Source: Mycobacterium neglectum
GTDB lineage: Bacteria > Actinomycetota > Actinomycetes > Mycobacteriales > Mycobacteriaceae
NCBI RefSeq assembly: GCF_002591975.1
Contig: NZ_NVQE01000014.1
Span: forward strand, 62,001 to 126,000
Length of the DNA: 64,000 nucleotides
Direction: 5' to 3'
The notes below the pieces were generated by a model. That model had not been told where the DNA came from. It saw only the letters and a program-made list of their open reading frames with translations, and made no database searches. The position numbers and the translations under genes are program-made. Within the stretch, counting starts at the first letter, position 1; the number at the start of each line of letters is the position of its first letter. Positions 15,137 to 24,258 of the stretch are shown here, piece by piece.

Positions 15137-16293
15137 AACGTCACCACGTTCGTAGGCTGGCCCACGAGGATGCGACCGGACAGTTCCAAGGACGATTCGC
15201 TGACCTGGAAATGCGCCGACGCCGTGAACGCGTCGCGCAGGTGTCGTTGCATCGGCGCGTCGTCATAGATCGCGCTGCCACCGGAGAGGTCGTAGACGGT
15301 GCGCACAACGTCGGTGGAAGTCCGTGCGGCGTGGGTGGCCGCCAGTCGCAACTGCAGTCGATCATCGGTCGTGAGTGCGTCGACCTGACTTGCCGTCCAG
15401 GCCTTTTCGATCGCCTGGTAATAGAGCGCGCGCGCCGACCGCAGAGCAGCCTCAGCGCCGGCGACGGCGCTCTGCACCGTCTGCCGCTCGCTGAGGGGGC
15501 GCGACGATCCTGCAGACTTCTTCGTGGCTGCCAGGTGGATGAAGGTGTCGACCGCCGCACGTGCGTTGCCCAGCGCCGCCGCGGCGATGCTGCTCGCGAA
15601 GTACCCGAAGATCGGGAAGCGGTACAGCGCACGATCGATCATCGGCCCGTCGGTCAGCGACAGCACCCGATCGTCGGGGACGGTCACCTCATTCGCCACC
15701 GCGTCGTGGCTGCCGGTTCCGCGCAGCCCGAGCGTGTGCCAGGTGTCGATGATCTCCAGCTCTGCGACGGGAATCGCCACGATGTAGTGCTCTGGCCCGT
15801 CACCGATGAAGCAACCGCCGAAGAACATGTCCGCGTGGGTGATCCCGCTGCAAAACTGCCAACGGCCGGTGACCTTCACGCCGCCGGGTACGCGCTGTGC
15901 CCTGCCGCGCGGCGCCCAGACGCCGGCAGCCACCCCGATCCCGTTGCCGAAGAATGCCATTCGGCTGCTCTCGGGCATGTACGCCTGCAGGAGGCTGCTC
16001 GTGGTCGCGATCGACAGGCACCACCCCGCCGAAGCGTTGCCGCGGGCCACTGTTTCGGCGCACTGCAGGGAGGTGACGGGGTCGAGTTCGAGCCCGTCGG
16101 TCTCCACCGGTGCGCCTGCGCGAAGCATCTTCGATACGGCCAGTTCGTTGAGCAGCTTGACGGGTAGCCGTCGGTGAGCGTCGATTTCGGCGGCGAGGCC
16201 GGCCGCCGTGTCGGCGATCCGCTTCGCCGTGGCGTCCAGGTGCTCAGGGCCGTTCATGGGCAGTACCGCGGAATGGGGGTACGTCGTGGTCAT
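15133..16293 (-). CDS. acyl-CoA-dehydrogenase-fold flavoprotein (possible group D monooxygenase)
   Basis: A 386-residue protein. The N-terminal helical part has NASAGWCLSIATTSSLLQAYMPE. The middle beta domain has GGVKVTGRWQFCSGITHADMFF and WHTLGLRGTGSHDAVANEVTVPDDRV, close to HsaA/HpaH-type flavin-dependent monooxygenases and related to acyl-CoA dehydrogenases. The C-terminal helices contain RSARALYYQAIEKAW and DLSGGSAIYDDAPMQRHLRD. It could be a dehydrogenase or a two-component monooxygenase; pairing with an LLM enzyme favours an oxidative catabolic step. ATG 16293 is preferred over an in-frame TTG 21 bp upstream. An operator-like palindrome lies upstream. Confidence 0.85.
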   Translation of the reverse strand: MTTTYPHSAVLPMNGPEHLDATAKRIADTAAGLAAEIDAHRRLPVKLLNELAVSKMLRAGAPVETDGLELDPVTSLQCAETVARGNASAGWCLSIATTSSLLQAYMPESSRMAFFGNGIGVAAGVWAPRGRAQRVPGGVKVTGRWQFCSGITHADMFFGGCFIGDGPEHYIVAIPVAELEIIDTWHTLGLRGTGSHDAVANEVTVPDDRVLSLTDGPMIDRALYRFPIFGYFASSIAAAALGNARAAVDTFIHLAATKKSAGSSRPLSERQTVQSAVAGAEAALRSARALYYQAIEKAWTASQVDALTTDDRLQLRLAATHAARTSTDVVRTVYDLSGGSAIYDDAPMQRHLRDAFTASAHFQVSESSLELSGRILVGQPTNVVTL

Positions 16294-16350
16294 CGGAGCC
16301 TCGCTAATCAGCAATCGTCTGAACCGCCGTAACGATTCACTTAATGAACT

Positions 16351-16367
16351 GGTTCAATTATTGAACC
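16351..16367. promoter_or_regulatory. HxlR operator 2 (GGTTCA-N5-TGAACC)
   Basis: GGTTCAATTATTGAACC is a perfect inverted repeat with 8-bp arms around one base. It lies 58 bp upstream of the acyl-CoA-dehydrogenase-like start. It shares the GGTTCA/TGAACC half-sites and 17-bp length with the site before the HxlR gene. Confidence 0.65.
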
Positions 16368-16466
16368 ATGAAATGGGACGAGTTGAGCCACCGCCGTTGG
16401 TGGCTCTACTGGGGTACGACGACGGCAGTCGTCAAATGGTTCGGCCGAAAGTGAATGTCGTGGGTG

Positions 16467-17207
16467 TTAGCGCGCGGCGGCCGCGGCTTTCTCGGCGGCC
16501 TCGCGGATCGAACCCCGCCAGACGGGGCCATGCCCCGGGAGTAGGACCTCGGTGTCCAGCAGCCCGAGCGCGGCCAGGCTGCGCACGCAGCCGTCCTGGT
16601 CGTGGTTGAACAGCTTCGGCAGCAGCTGCGGGCCGGTGTGCGATGCCAGCGGGTGGCCTGTCACCAGGGCGTCGCCGGCGACAAGTACGCCATCCACCAC
16701 GTACGAGCAGTGCCCGCCGGTGTGTCCCGGGGTGGGGATCGCGACCGGCGCGCCGGGCAGACTGGCGGCGACGTCTTCGGCCAGCGCCTGCGTGGTCGGG
16801 ATGCCGTCGTGGGTCATCCCGCCCTTCCGGGTGATCGCCACGGACCACTTGAGATAGCGCGGCTGCCAGATGTGTTTGGCGATGTCGACCGGGGAGACCT
16901 GCTCCAGGTACTCCCGCTTGGAGTGGCCGACCTCCGCAGCGTGGCAATACACCGGTGTGCCATGGGTTTTCGCGAACCAGATGGCCGATCCGAAGTGATC
17001 GATGTGGGCGTGTGTCAACAGGATCGCGCGTAGGTCGTCGACGCCGAAGCCGAGCTGACGCAGTGAGTCCAGTACGTCCTCACGATTGCCGGGGAACCCC
17101 GTGTCGATCAGGACCACGCCGTCACCGTCGGTGACCAGGGTCCAGTTGACGAGGTCGGTGAAGGCGAAGTGGACGCGGTCGGTAATGCGGTCCAGCGCTG
17201 CTGCCAT
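16467..17207 (-). CDS. MBL-fold metallo-hydrolase (Rv0406c-like)
   Basis: A 246-residue metallo-beta-lactamase-fold protein. The metal motif THAHID-H gives His66, His68, Asp70 and His71. Further ligands lie in TPGHTGGH, VLVAGDAL and LLPGHGPV. No signal peptide is seen, so it acts in the cytoplasm. The substrate is unknown; glyoxalase II-like thioesters or lactones are possible. It is divergent from fgd1 with only 34 bp between, the same arrangement as Rv0406c-fgd1 in M. tuberculosis. Confidence 0.92.
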   Translation of the reverse strand: MAAALDRITDRVHFAFTDLVNWTLVTDGDGVVLIDTGFPGNREDVLDSLRQLGFGVDDLRAILLTHAHIDHFGSAIWFAKTHGTPVYCHAAEVGHSKREYLEQVSPVDIAKHIWQPRYLKWSVAITRKGGMTHDGIPTTQALAEDVAASLPGAPVAIPTPGHTGGHCSYVVDGVLVAGDALVTGHPLASHTGPQLLPKLFNHDQDGCVRSLAALGLLDTEVLLPGHGPVWRGSIREAAEKAAAAAR

Positions 17208-17241
17208 GTCGCGAGTCTAGGCAGGAGGGTAGAAATGAGGC

Positions 17242-18252
17242 GTGCCTCAATTGAAACTCGGATACAAGGCGTCGGCGGAGCAATTCGCCCCGCGGGAACT
17301 CGTCGAGCTCGGCGTCGCCGCCGAAGCCCACGGCATGGACAGCGCGACCGTCAGCGACCACTTCCAGCCGTGGCGTCACGAGGGTGGCCACGCGCCGTTC
17401 TCGCTCGCCTGGATGACCGCGGTGGGCGAGCGCACGGAGCGGCTGATCCTCGGTACGTCGGTGCTGACGCCGACGTTCCGCTACAACCCGGCCGTCATCG
17501 CGCAGGCCTTCGCGACCATGGGCTGCCTCTACCCGGACCGGATCTTCCTCGGTGTGGGCACCGGTGAGGCCCTCAACGAGATCGCGACGGGGTACGAGGG
17601 TGACTGGCCCGAATTCAAGGAGCGCTACGCCCGCCTGCGCGAGTCGATCAGGCTGATGCGCGAGCTGTGGCTGGGCGACCGCGTCGACTTCGAGGGCGAG
17701 TACTACAACACCAAGGGCGCATCGATCTACGACGTTCCCGAGGGTGGCATCCCGATCTACATCGCCGCAGGCGGGCCGCAGGTCGCCAAGTACGCGGGCC
17801 GCGCGGGCGACGGGTTCATCTGCACCTCCGGCAAGGGCGAGGAGCTCTACAAGGACAAGCTGATCCCCGCCGTTAAAGAGGGGGCGGAGGCCGCCGACCG
17901 CGACCCCGACAGCATCGACCGGATGATCGAGATCAAGATCTCCTACGATCCGGATCCGAAGCTGGCGCTGGAGAACACCCGGTTCTGGGCTCCGCTGTCG
18001 CTGACCGCCGAGCAGAAGCACAGCATCAACGACCCGATCGAGATGGAGAAAGCGGCCGACGCGCTGCCCATCGAGCAGGTCGCCAAGCGCTGGATCGTCG
18101 CATCGGATCCCGACGAGGCGGTCGAAATGGTCGGCCAGTACGTCAAGTGGGGGCTGAACCACCTGGTGTTCCACGACCCACGCCATGATCAGCGCCGCTT
18201 CCTGGAACTGTTTCAGAAAGACTTGGAGCCTCGGCTTCGTAAGCTCGGCTGA
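17242..18252 (+). CDS. fgd1: F420-dependent glucose-6-phosphate dehydrogenase
   Basis: A 336-residue LLM-fold enzyme, the same length as M. tuberculosis Fgd1. It oxidises glucose-6-phosphate to 6-phosphogluconolactone while reducing cofactor F420. The residues known for catalysis are in place: His40 (VSDHFQPW), Trp44 and Glu109 (GTGEALNE). The GTG start follows AGGAGGGT. In M. tuberculosis pta is the next gene; here about 25 kb of other genes intervene. A decayed fragment of this gene's 3' end lies at 35471-35560. Confidence 0.97.
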   Translation: MPQLKLGYKASAEQFAPRELVELGVAAEAHGMDSATVSDHFQPWRHEGGHAPFSLAWMTAVGERTERLILGTSVLTPTFRYNPAVIAQAFATMGCLYPDRIFLGVGTGEALNEIATGYEGDWPEFKERYARLRESIRLMRELWLGDRVDFEGEYYNTKGASIYDVPEGGIPIYIAAGGPQVAKYAGRAGDGFICTSGKGEELYKDKLIPAVKEGAEAADRDPDSIDRMIEIKISYDPDPKLALENTRFWAPLSLTAEQKHSINDPIEMEKAADALPIEQVAKRWIVASDPDEAVEMVGQYVKWGLNHLVFHDPRHDQRRFLELFQKDLEPRLRKLG

Positions 18253-18282
18253 GCCGACACGCCGAAGCATAACGAGCACCGC

Positions 18283-19278
18283 ATGATTCGAGTGTTCGCG
18301 AGCGTCCTCGGCGTGCTCGCGTTCGCCGTCGGTGCGGCCGGATTGGTGTCGCGGTATCTGCCTATCGACAACGAGTTCATCCTCGTTGTCGCCGCGGCAT
18401 CGCCGTACCTCGCGATCGCGGGCGTGATCGCGATGATCCTGTTCGCCCTCGCGCGACGCTGGGTGCTGACGATCCTTGCCGCAGTGTTATGCGTGGTGAT
18501 GGTCGGCGTCCAACTGCCGCGCTTCATCGGGCCGGAGAACGCGGGCGTGCCGAGTGTCGCCGTCAGGGTGCTGAGCGCCAATCTCGGCCTCGGAGAAGCT
18601 GATCCGGTTGCGGTTGTGCAGTCTGCGCGCAACTCGGCGGACGTCGTGGTCCTCCAGGAGATGACGGCTGGGCTGGCTGCGGCGATGTCGGGGGCAGGCC
18701 TGGACGCGACGTTTCCGCATCGGGTGATCGACCCGCGTCCGCAGGCGGCAGGTATCGGCGTGTGGAGCCGATACCCGATCGTGTCGTCGGCGCCCATCGA
18801 GGGCTACCAGATGCCGATGCTGAGCGCGCGTATCCGCGTTCCAGACGTGCGCTTCGACCCGACGGTGCTAGCTGTGCACCTCGCCGCGCCTCTGGTACAG
18901 CCGCTCGACGACTTCACCAATGATTACGAGCGGTTCCCGGGCACGCTGCGCGAGGTCGCCAAGCAGGCGGGCTCGGGTGCGGTGATCGTTGCAGGGGATC
19001 TCAACGCCACCTATGACATGCGGCCGTTCCGGCGACTGCTCGACGAGGGCTATCGCGATGCCGCCGAGCAGGTCGGGGCAGGGATGACTCGCAGCTTCCC
19101 GAGCACGGTCCCGGGCCAGCCGTGGCGACGTCCCGTGGTCGGCATCGACCACGTGCTCGTGCGCAGTTGCGTCGCCACCAGTGCGGGCACGGTATCGGTG
19201 CCGGGCTCCGACCACCGTGGACTGCTCACGACTATCGAAATTCCGGTCGACCCGACCGCCAGTTATCCGGACGTCTAA
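18283..19278 (+). CDS. membrane-anchored endonuclease/exonuclease/phosphatase (EEP) family protein
   Basis: A 331-residue protein, 30 bp after fgd1. Three hydrophobic segments fill residues 3-80. The EEP fold then shows its full catalytic set: Asn100 (LSANLG), Glu126 (LQEM), His199 (AVHLAAP), Asp239/Asn241 (AGDLNATYD), Asp289 (GIDHVLV) and Asp310/His311 (GSDHRG). The domain would face the outside. Family members hydrolyse phosphodiesters in DNA, RNA, sphingomyelin or inositol phosphates; no substrate can be chosen here. A frameshifted second copy lies at 35583-36562. Confidence 0.9.
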   Translation: MIRVFASVLGVLAFAVGAAGLVSRYLPIDNEFILVVAAASPYLAIAGVIAMILFALARRWVLTILAAVLCVVMVGVQLPRFIGPENAGVPSVAVRVLSANLGLGEADPVAVVQSARNSADVVVLQEMTAGLAAAMSGAGLDATFPHRVIDPRPQAAGIGVWSRYPIVSSAPIEGYQMPMLSARIRVPDVRFDPTVLAVHLAAPLVQPLDDFTNDYERFPGTLREVAKQAGSGAVIVAGDLNATYDMRPFRRLLDEGYRDAAEQVGAGMTRSFPSTVPGQPWRRPVVGIDHVLVRSCVATSAGTVSVPGSDHRGLLTTIEIPVDPTASYPDV

Positions 19279-19442
19279 CGGGCCAGTGCGCCGCTGGCAT
19301 GTGCGGGAACCGGTCCATTTGTGCCGCGGCGATGGTGGACGTATGTTCACGCAATGGTCGTCTCCGACCGACTGCCGAACCAAAAGCAAACCCGCGTGCT
19401 CGGCTATTGTTCGTGATCCGTCCAAACGCATCGGAGTAGATG

Positions 19443-20702
19443 ATGCCGACGTCCGTCGCTCTCATCAGCGCAGTGGACCCGTATCCGACCGACGCCGGCA
19501 AGAAGGTGGTTCTCGCCGGATTCGTCGAATATCTGGCCGAACGGGTCGGCGCACGCAACGTGCATTACCTGATGGTGGGTGGCCATGGCGGCAATCGGTT
19601 TCCGGTCACACTGCGCCACGTAGAAAAGCCCCGCGGCCGCCAGGCGATCGCCAGCCTGATCACCCGTACCCTCACCGGGCGGTCCAGCATGCAAGAGGCC
19701 CTCCTGAATACCCGCGGTCTGCGCGACGCCATCCATTGCACGCTCTCTGACATCCGGCCGGACCTCGAGATTTACGACACGGTCCGGATGGCTCAGCATG
19801 CCCGCGTCACCGATGTTCGCGCAGTCTGTTACCTGGACGACCTGTTCTCCGAGCGATATCGCGGAATGCTCGAAGCGGCGAGGCGATATCCGGACGTCGA
19901 TCTCCACCCGATGGGCAACTTCGGCGTTCATGTGCCCCGCGTCGTGCGTCCGATCGCCGACTGGCGGCCCAGCCAGCATCTGTTGCTGAAAATGGAGCAG
20001 CACCTCGTTCGGCGCAGTGAGGACCGGGTCGCGCGCCGGTTCGACGCCACGTTGCTGATCAACGCGCAGGAAGCAGCGTCACTGCGGGCACGCACGGGCG
20101 TGGACGACGCCCGTATACATGCGATACCGCCGTTGCTGGGTCGTCGTCCCCCGTCCGCTCGCAACTACCGGGGGCACCCGGAATTCATTTTTCTGGGCCA
20201 ACTCTCGCTGACTCACAACGACGACGGCCTTCGGCACTTCCTCGCCGAAATCTGGCCGCTCGTGTTGGCGCAGCGGCCAGGCGCCAGCTTGGTCGTCGTG
20301 GGCCGCGACCCACACCCGGGTCTGACAGCGCTGGCGGCCCGATTCGCCGACAGTGTGAAACTCGAGGGCTACGTGCCGGAACTGGCGAGCATCCTGTCGC
20401 GCTGCGTCGCGCTGGTCAATCCGCTTCGGTTCGGCTCGGGTGTGAAGTTGAAGATCATCGAGGCGCTCGGCGCAGGAGTACCGGTGGTGTCGACCTCGGT
20501 TGGTGCCGGCGGGGTGGCGACGGGCGCGGAATACGGTGTCATCGTGGGTGATTCGGCGTCCGATTTCACCCGTCTCATGCTCGAAACCGTGGACCCGACG
20601 CGCAACGCCGAACTGTCTGCTGCGGCAGGGGAGCATTTCGAGAACACCTACTCGCGCCGCGCAGTGTTTGACCGCTACGACGCGGTATTCGGTCTGGGCT
20701 GA
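19443..20702 (+). CDS. GT-B glycosyltransferase (GT4-like)
   Basis: A 419-residue protein with the ATG at 19443, which has better GGAG spacing than the ATG 3 bp earlier. The N-terminal half is unusual for GT4 (ALISAVDPYPTDAGKKVVLAGFVEYL). The C-terminal half is typical: FIFLGQLSLTHNDDGLRHFLAEIWPLV, ASLVVVGRDPH, VKLEGYVPEL and the sugar-nucleotide site PLRFGSGVKLKIIEALGAGVPVVST. It resembles sugar transferases of bacterial exopolysaccharide clusters. The donor and acceptor are unknown. It is the only plus-strand gene at this end of module A and converges on the double glycosyltransferase gene, overlapping it by 28 bp. Confidence 0.88.
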   Translation: MPTSVALISAVDPYPTDAGKKVVLAGFVEYLAERVGARNVHYLMVGGHGGNRFPVTLRHVEKPRGRQAIASLITRTLTGRSSMQEALLNTRGLRDAIHCTLSDIRPDLEIYDTVRMAQHARVTDVRAVCYLDDLFSERYRGMLEAARRYPDVDLHPMGNFGVHVPRVVRPIADWRPSQHLLLKMEQHLVRRSEDRVARRFDATLLINAQEAASLRARTGVDDARIHAIPPLLGRRPPSARNYRGHPEFIFLGQLSLTHNDDGLRHFLAEIWPLVLAQRPGASLVVVGRDPHPGLTALAARFADSVKLEGYVPELASILSRCVALVNPLRFGSGVKLKIIEALGAGVPVVSTSVGAGGVATGAEYGVIVGDSASDFTRLMLETVDPTRNAELSAAAGEHFENTYSRRAVFDRYDAVFGLG

Positions 20703-23056
20703 CCGAAGGAGCTACCGCCGCGACCGGGGACGCCCCGCAGGAAGCGGGTTGCGACCTCGTCCCAGGAACCCCTCGTGGAGAGCGTCCGCGCGCCTGCATC
20801 GCCCATCCGACGCGCCTCCTGCGGGTCGGATAGCAGTCGGACCATAGCCTCTGCCAGCGCCGGGGGATCCTCCGGCGGTACCAACAGGCCGGAGATGCCG
20901 TCGTCGACGGCGGACGGGATGTCGCCGACGCGGGACGCGACCACTGGACGGGCGAAACTGTGCGCCAGATGCGCGACACCGGACTGGCTGCTGCGCTTGT
21001 AGGGCAGCACGACGCATCGGGCCCGGGAAAAGTACCCCGGTACGTCGGGTCCGGAGACATAGCCGAGGTGCAGCTGCGCGCTGTTAAGGCGCGAGATTCG
21101 TTCGCGCAGTTGATGTTTGTCGACATCGCTATCAGCGACACCCGCGATGACGAGCTCGGCGTCGGGAAGCTCTTGCAACACCAGCGGCCACGCCTCGCAC
21201 AACGTGTCCGTGCCCTTGTATCGAGTGATGACGCCGAACGAGAGCGCCACCCGAGCGGTGCTGTCGGCGGGTGGAACCTTGCTCGCCAGCAGTCCCTCGT
21301 CACCGTGCGGGATGATATGAACCGGCGCGCTGACCGGCCATGTCTCGAGCAATGCGGCTCGTGCCGTCTCGCCGAGCACGAAGGCCACGTCGAGGTCGGT
21401 ATACGCCCAATTGAGCGTCCTGCGGGCGACGGCCGCGATGTGGTACATCCCCTCCTGCTCGCGGCGCTTGACCAAGGGGCGTGGCTCGTGCGAGATCAAA
21501 GCAAGTACCGCGTGCGGAAGGACGCTTCGCACGATGTGTACGCCCAGGCCGTCGAGCGGGAACTGCCAGTACGACCACACGACGACGTCTGGTCGCTTGA
21601 TCATCAGATAGCCGATCAGGACGACCCAGGCGGCCGAATGCTGAACGGCGCGTACTCCACGCCGGGCCCGGCGCCACCACTCGGGTGCATCGGCACCCGC
21701 GGTGGGATGCCACGTGGGCAGGATGCTGCGGACGCGGCACGCAGGTTCCCGAGATCCGAATTCCGGTGTGGGCCCAGTGATGACCTCGACGTCCGTACCG
21801 GCGCGCGCCAGTCCCTCGCCGAGCTGAAGTGCGAAATGGAAGAGCCCACCGGACGGCTGGAACTGCACCAGCGCGATGTGTCGTCGCCCGGCGGGGGCCT
21901 GGTCGCCGTGATCGATGGTCTGGTCGTACAAGGCTCGCAGTTGGTGCGCCCACCGCTGAGCACTGAAGGTCGTCTCGTATCGGTGCCGGGCATTCTCCTC
22001 GAGGCGGTGCAGCTGCGGCCCGCCCCCGCCCACCGTGGTTGCCATCTCGGTGATGGCCGCGCCCAGGGCCGCGGGCACACCGGGCTCGACGAGCAGCCCG
22101 CACTCGGGCGTGACGATGTCTGGGATTCCGCCCGCGGTTGTCGCGACGATCGGTCGCGCCGCGGCCAACGCGGAGATCAGCGCAGTGGGCAGCGCGTCCT
22201 CACGGGACGGGTGGACGACGAAGTCGCACGCGGCGATGAGATCGGCGACGTCATCGCGGAACCCGAGTATGCGCACCCGGTCCCTGAGCGCGGGGTCGGC
22301 CTGCACGGTTGCGGAGATCTCGTCGAGCAGAGGACCGTCGCCGGCCAACGCCACCGTCAGCGGCAGGTCGTCGGGCACTGACCGCATGGCTTCGAGGAGG
22401 TCGGCGTGGCCCTTTTCCGGGCGCAGGAGGCTGACGCACAGCGCGAGCAACCCATGGGGAGGGACACCGAGCTCGGCGCGGACCGCCGGTCGATCCGTCA
22501 TCGGCTCGGGTTCGTTGATTCCGTTGGGCAACACAGTGATCGGGGCCTGCCCCCCGGCCAACCCGGTGTACCAGAGTCGCTGTGCCCCCGACAGCGCGAT
22601 CACGGTCTGTGCCAATCGGCGACGGGCGCTCAACGCCGCCCGGACGCGCAGGCGGTGTGCCCGCGACGTCGCCTTGTCGATCACGTGCAGGGTGGAGATC
22701 GCAGGAACTCCGGCCAACCGGGCCGCGACGCCGCCCACCACGTCGGCGTGCTTCAAGTGGGTATGGACGATGTCGACCCGTTCTGCGCGCAGGATCCGTG
22801 CGACGCGTAACGCGGTGAACGGGTCGTATCGCGATGAGTGCAGTTCATACACCACGACACCCTGCTCCCGAAGTAGAGGGACGACCCGATTGTCGACACC
22901 CTCGGGGGTGTGGAAATCCGACAGGCCGATCACCACCATCCGCAGGCCGGCCCCCAGCGCCACCCGAGCCAGTTCGACGAGAACCGCCTCCGCCCCACCG
23001 GCGCCCAGCGAGTGGATGACATGGGCCACCGTGAGTGGACCGCTGTCAGACGCCAC
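20675..23056 (-). CDS. bifunctional protein: two GT-B (GT4-type) glycosyltransferases fused
   Basis: A 793-residue chain with two complete GT-B units. Unit 1 (about 1-395) has HSLGAGGAEAVLVELARVAL, DIVHTHLKHADVVGG, LLRPEKGHADLLEAM and the E-x7-E-type PSREDALPTALISALA site. Unit 2 (about 402-780) starts LVQFQPSGGLFHFALQLGEGLARAG and has GVITRYKGTDTLCEAWPLV, VVLPYKRSSQSGVAHLA and RPVVASRVGDIPSAV. Average GT4 enzymes are half this size. The fusion predicts two consecutive sugar additions by one polypeptide. The GTG start lies inside the 3' end of the upstream glycosyltransferase gene (11-bp overlap), so translation is coupled. Confidence 0.9.
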   Translation of the reverse strand: MASDSGPLTVAHVIHSLGAGGAEAVLVELARVALGAGLRMVVIGLSDFHTPEGVDNRVVPLLREQGVVVYELHSSRYDPFTALRVARILRAERVDIVHTHLKHADVVGGVAARLAGVPAISTLHVIDKATSRAHRLRVRAALSARRRLAQTVIALSGAQRLWYTGLAGGQAPITVLPNGINEPEPMTDRPAVRAELGVPPHGLLALCVSLLRPEKGHADLLEAMRSVPDDLPLTVALAGDGPLLDEISATVQADPALRDRVRILGFRDDVADLIAACDFVVHPSREDALPTALISALAAARPIVATTAGGIPDIVTPECGLLVEPGVPAALGAAITEMATTVGGGGPQLHRLEENARHRYETTFSAQRWAHQLRALYDQTIDHGDQAPAGRRHIALVQFQPSGGLFHFALQLGEGLARAGTDVEVITGPTPEFGSREPACRVRSILPTWHPTAGADAPEWWRRARRGVRAVQHSAAWVVLIGYLMIKRPDVVVWSYWQFPLDGLGVHIVRSVLPHAVLALISHEPRPLVKRREQEGMYHIAAVARRTLNWAYTDLDVAFVLGETARAALLETWPVSAPVHIIPHGDEGLLASKVPPADSTARVALSFGVITRYKGTDTLCEAWPLVLQELPDAELVIAGVADSDVDKHQLRERISRLNSAQLHLGYVSGPDVPGYFSRARCVVLPYKRSSQSGVAHLAHSFARPVVASRVGDIPSAVDDGISGLLVPPEDPPALAEAMVRLLSDPQEARRMGDAGARTLSTRGSWDEVATRFLRGVPGRGGSSFGQPRPNTAS

Positions 23057-24182
23057 GGGTCACCTCTGCGTACAGGTGGTTCAGGTTCTCGATCCAGCGG
23101 GTCAGCGAATATTTCTGCTCGACCAGATCCCTTCCGGCGCGCCCATACTCAGCGGCGCGCACCGGATTCCCGATCGTGCTCAGCAAGGCCTCGGCGAGAG
23201 CGGGGACATCGCGTACCGGAACGAGGCGTCCGGTGACATCGTCGATGACTATCTCCCGGGTGCCCCCGGCGTCGGCGGCGACGACCGGCAGCCCGCAGGC
23301 GGCGGCTTCGATGATCGCCGTCGGGAGAGCTTCCTCTACCGACGCCGAGACGACACCGTCTGCCGTGGCGAGAATGGCGGCCACATCCTCGCGACGGCCC
23401 AGGAGTTCCACCGAGCCACCAAGGCCGAGTTCGGCAACCGTGCGCTCGATCTCCGGGCGGGCAGGGCCGTCACCGACGACCAGAAGTCGTGCGGCTGGAT
23501 GTTTGGCCACCACCTCTGTCCATGCCCTCAGCAGATCCGCGTGGTTCTTGTCGGGGCGCAGCGCCGCCACACACGCCCAGACGGGTCCATCGACGTCGTT
23601 ATCGGAGCACGCAACCGAGAAGCGTTCGGTGTCAACGCCGTTCGGGATCATCCGCCAGGTGTCTCGTGCCGGTCCGTGCAGCCTGGCGTACTCGTCGAAG
23701 GCATACTGAGACACCAGGACCAGCCGCCCCAGGCGTCCCGGAATCCGTACCGAGAGCCGCTCTTTGAGCCACTCCCGCCGACTGGTGTGCCGTTGTGGAA
23801 TGAGGTGAAGGGTGGCGACTACGGGTTTGCGAGCGAGGAAGCCCGCCAGGGTCACCAGAATGGCCGAGTAGCCGAGGTGGGCGTGCACGACGTCGACGGA
23901 TGCTCGCCGCAGGGTTCGAACCAGGCGTACGAAGCCGGCGATGTCGGTGAGCTTCTTCACGCCGAGGTAGGTCGGCTCGAGTCCAGCCTCGGCGATGCGA
24001 CCGAAAAGCGCGGTGCGAGTGCCGACGGCCGGCGCCAGGCTCGCTGCCGAGATTCTCATCGATGCCGGCGCGCGCAACCCGAGCTCGGCGACGAGGTTCT
24101 CTGCACCCCCGAAGCTGAAGGAATCCAACACCATCAGCACCCGTGTCGGTTCCGACAACGTCAACCTCCTGTGGTGTGCCAT
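23046..24182 (-). CDS. GT4-family glycosyltransferase
   Basis: A 378-residue GT-B enzyme. The N-terminal domain begins VLMVLDSFSFGGAENLVAELG and has VDVVHAHLGYSAILVTLAGF. The nucleotide-sugar domain has ALRPDKNHADLLRAW, RLLVVGDGPARPEIE and the E-x7-E site EEALPTAIIEAAACGLPVVAAD, so it is a retaining transferase. GGGGAA precedes the ATG. It is the gene before the double glycosyltransferase in the minus-strand operon that begins with the FkbM methyltransferase. Confidence 0.92.
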   Translation of the reverse strand: MAHHRRLTLSEPTRVLMVLDSFSFGGAENLVAELGLRAPASMRISAASLAPAVGTRTALFGRIAEAGLEPTYLGVKKLTDIAGFVRLVRTLRRASVDVVHAHLGYSAILVTLAGFLARKPVVATLHLIPQRHTSRREWLKERLSVRIPGRLGRLVLVSQYAFDEYARLHGPARDTWRMIPNGVDTERFSVACSDNDVDGPVWACVAALRPDKNHADLLRAWTEVVAKHPAARLLVVGDGPARPEIERTVAELGLGGSVELLGRREDVAAILATADGVVSASVEEALPTAIIEAAACGLPVVAADAGGTREIVIDDVTGRLVPVRDVPALAEALLSTIGNPVRAAEYGRAGRDLVEQKYSLTRWIENLNHLYAEVTRGV

Positions 24183-24258
24183 TTCCCCGCGACGAGAATG
24201 CTAGCCAGCACCAGCCCTCTTCCGCGGAGGATTCATCGGCCGGTGATCGACTCTGGCC

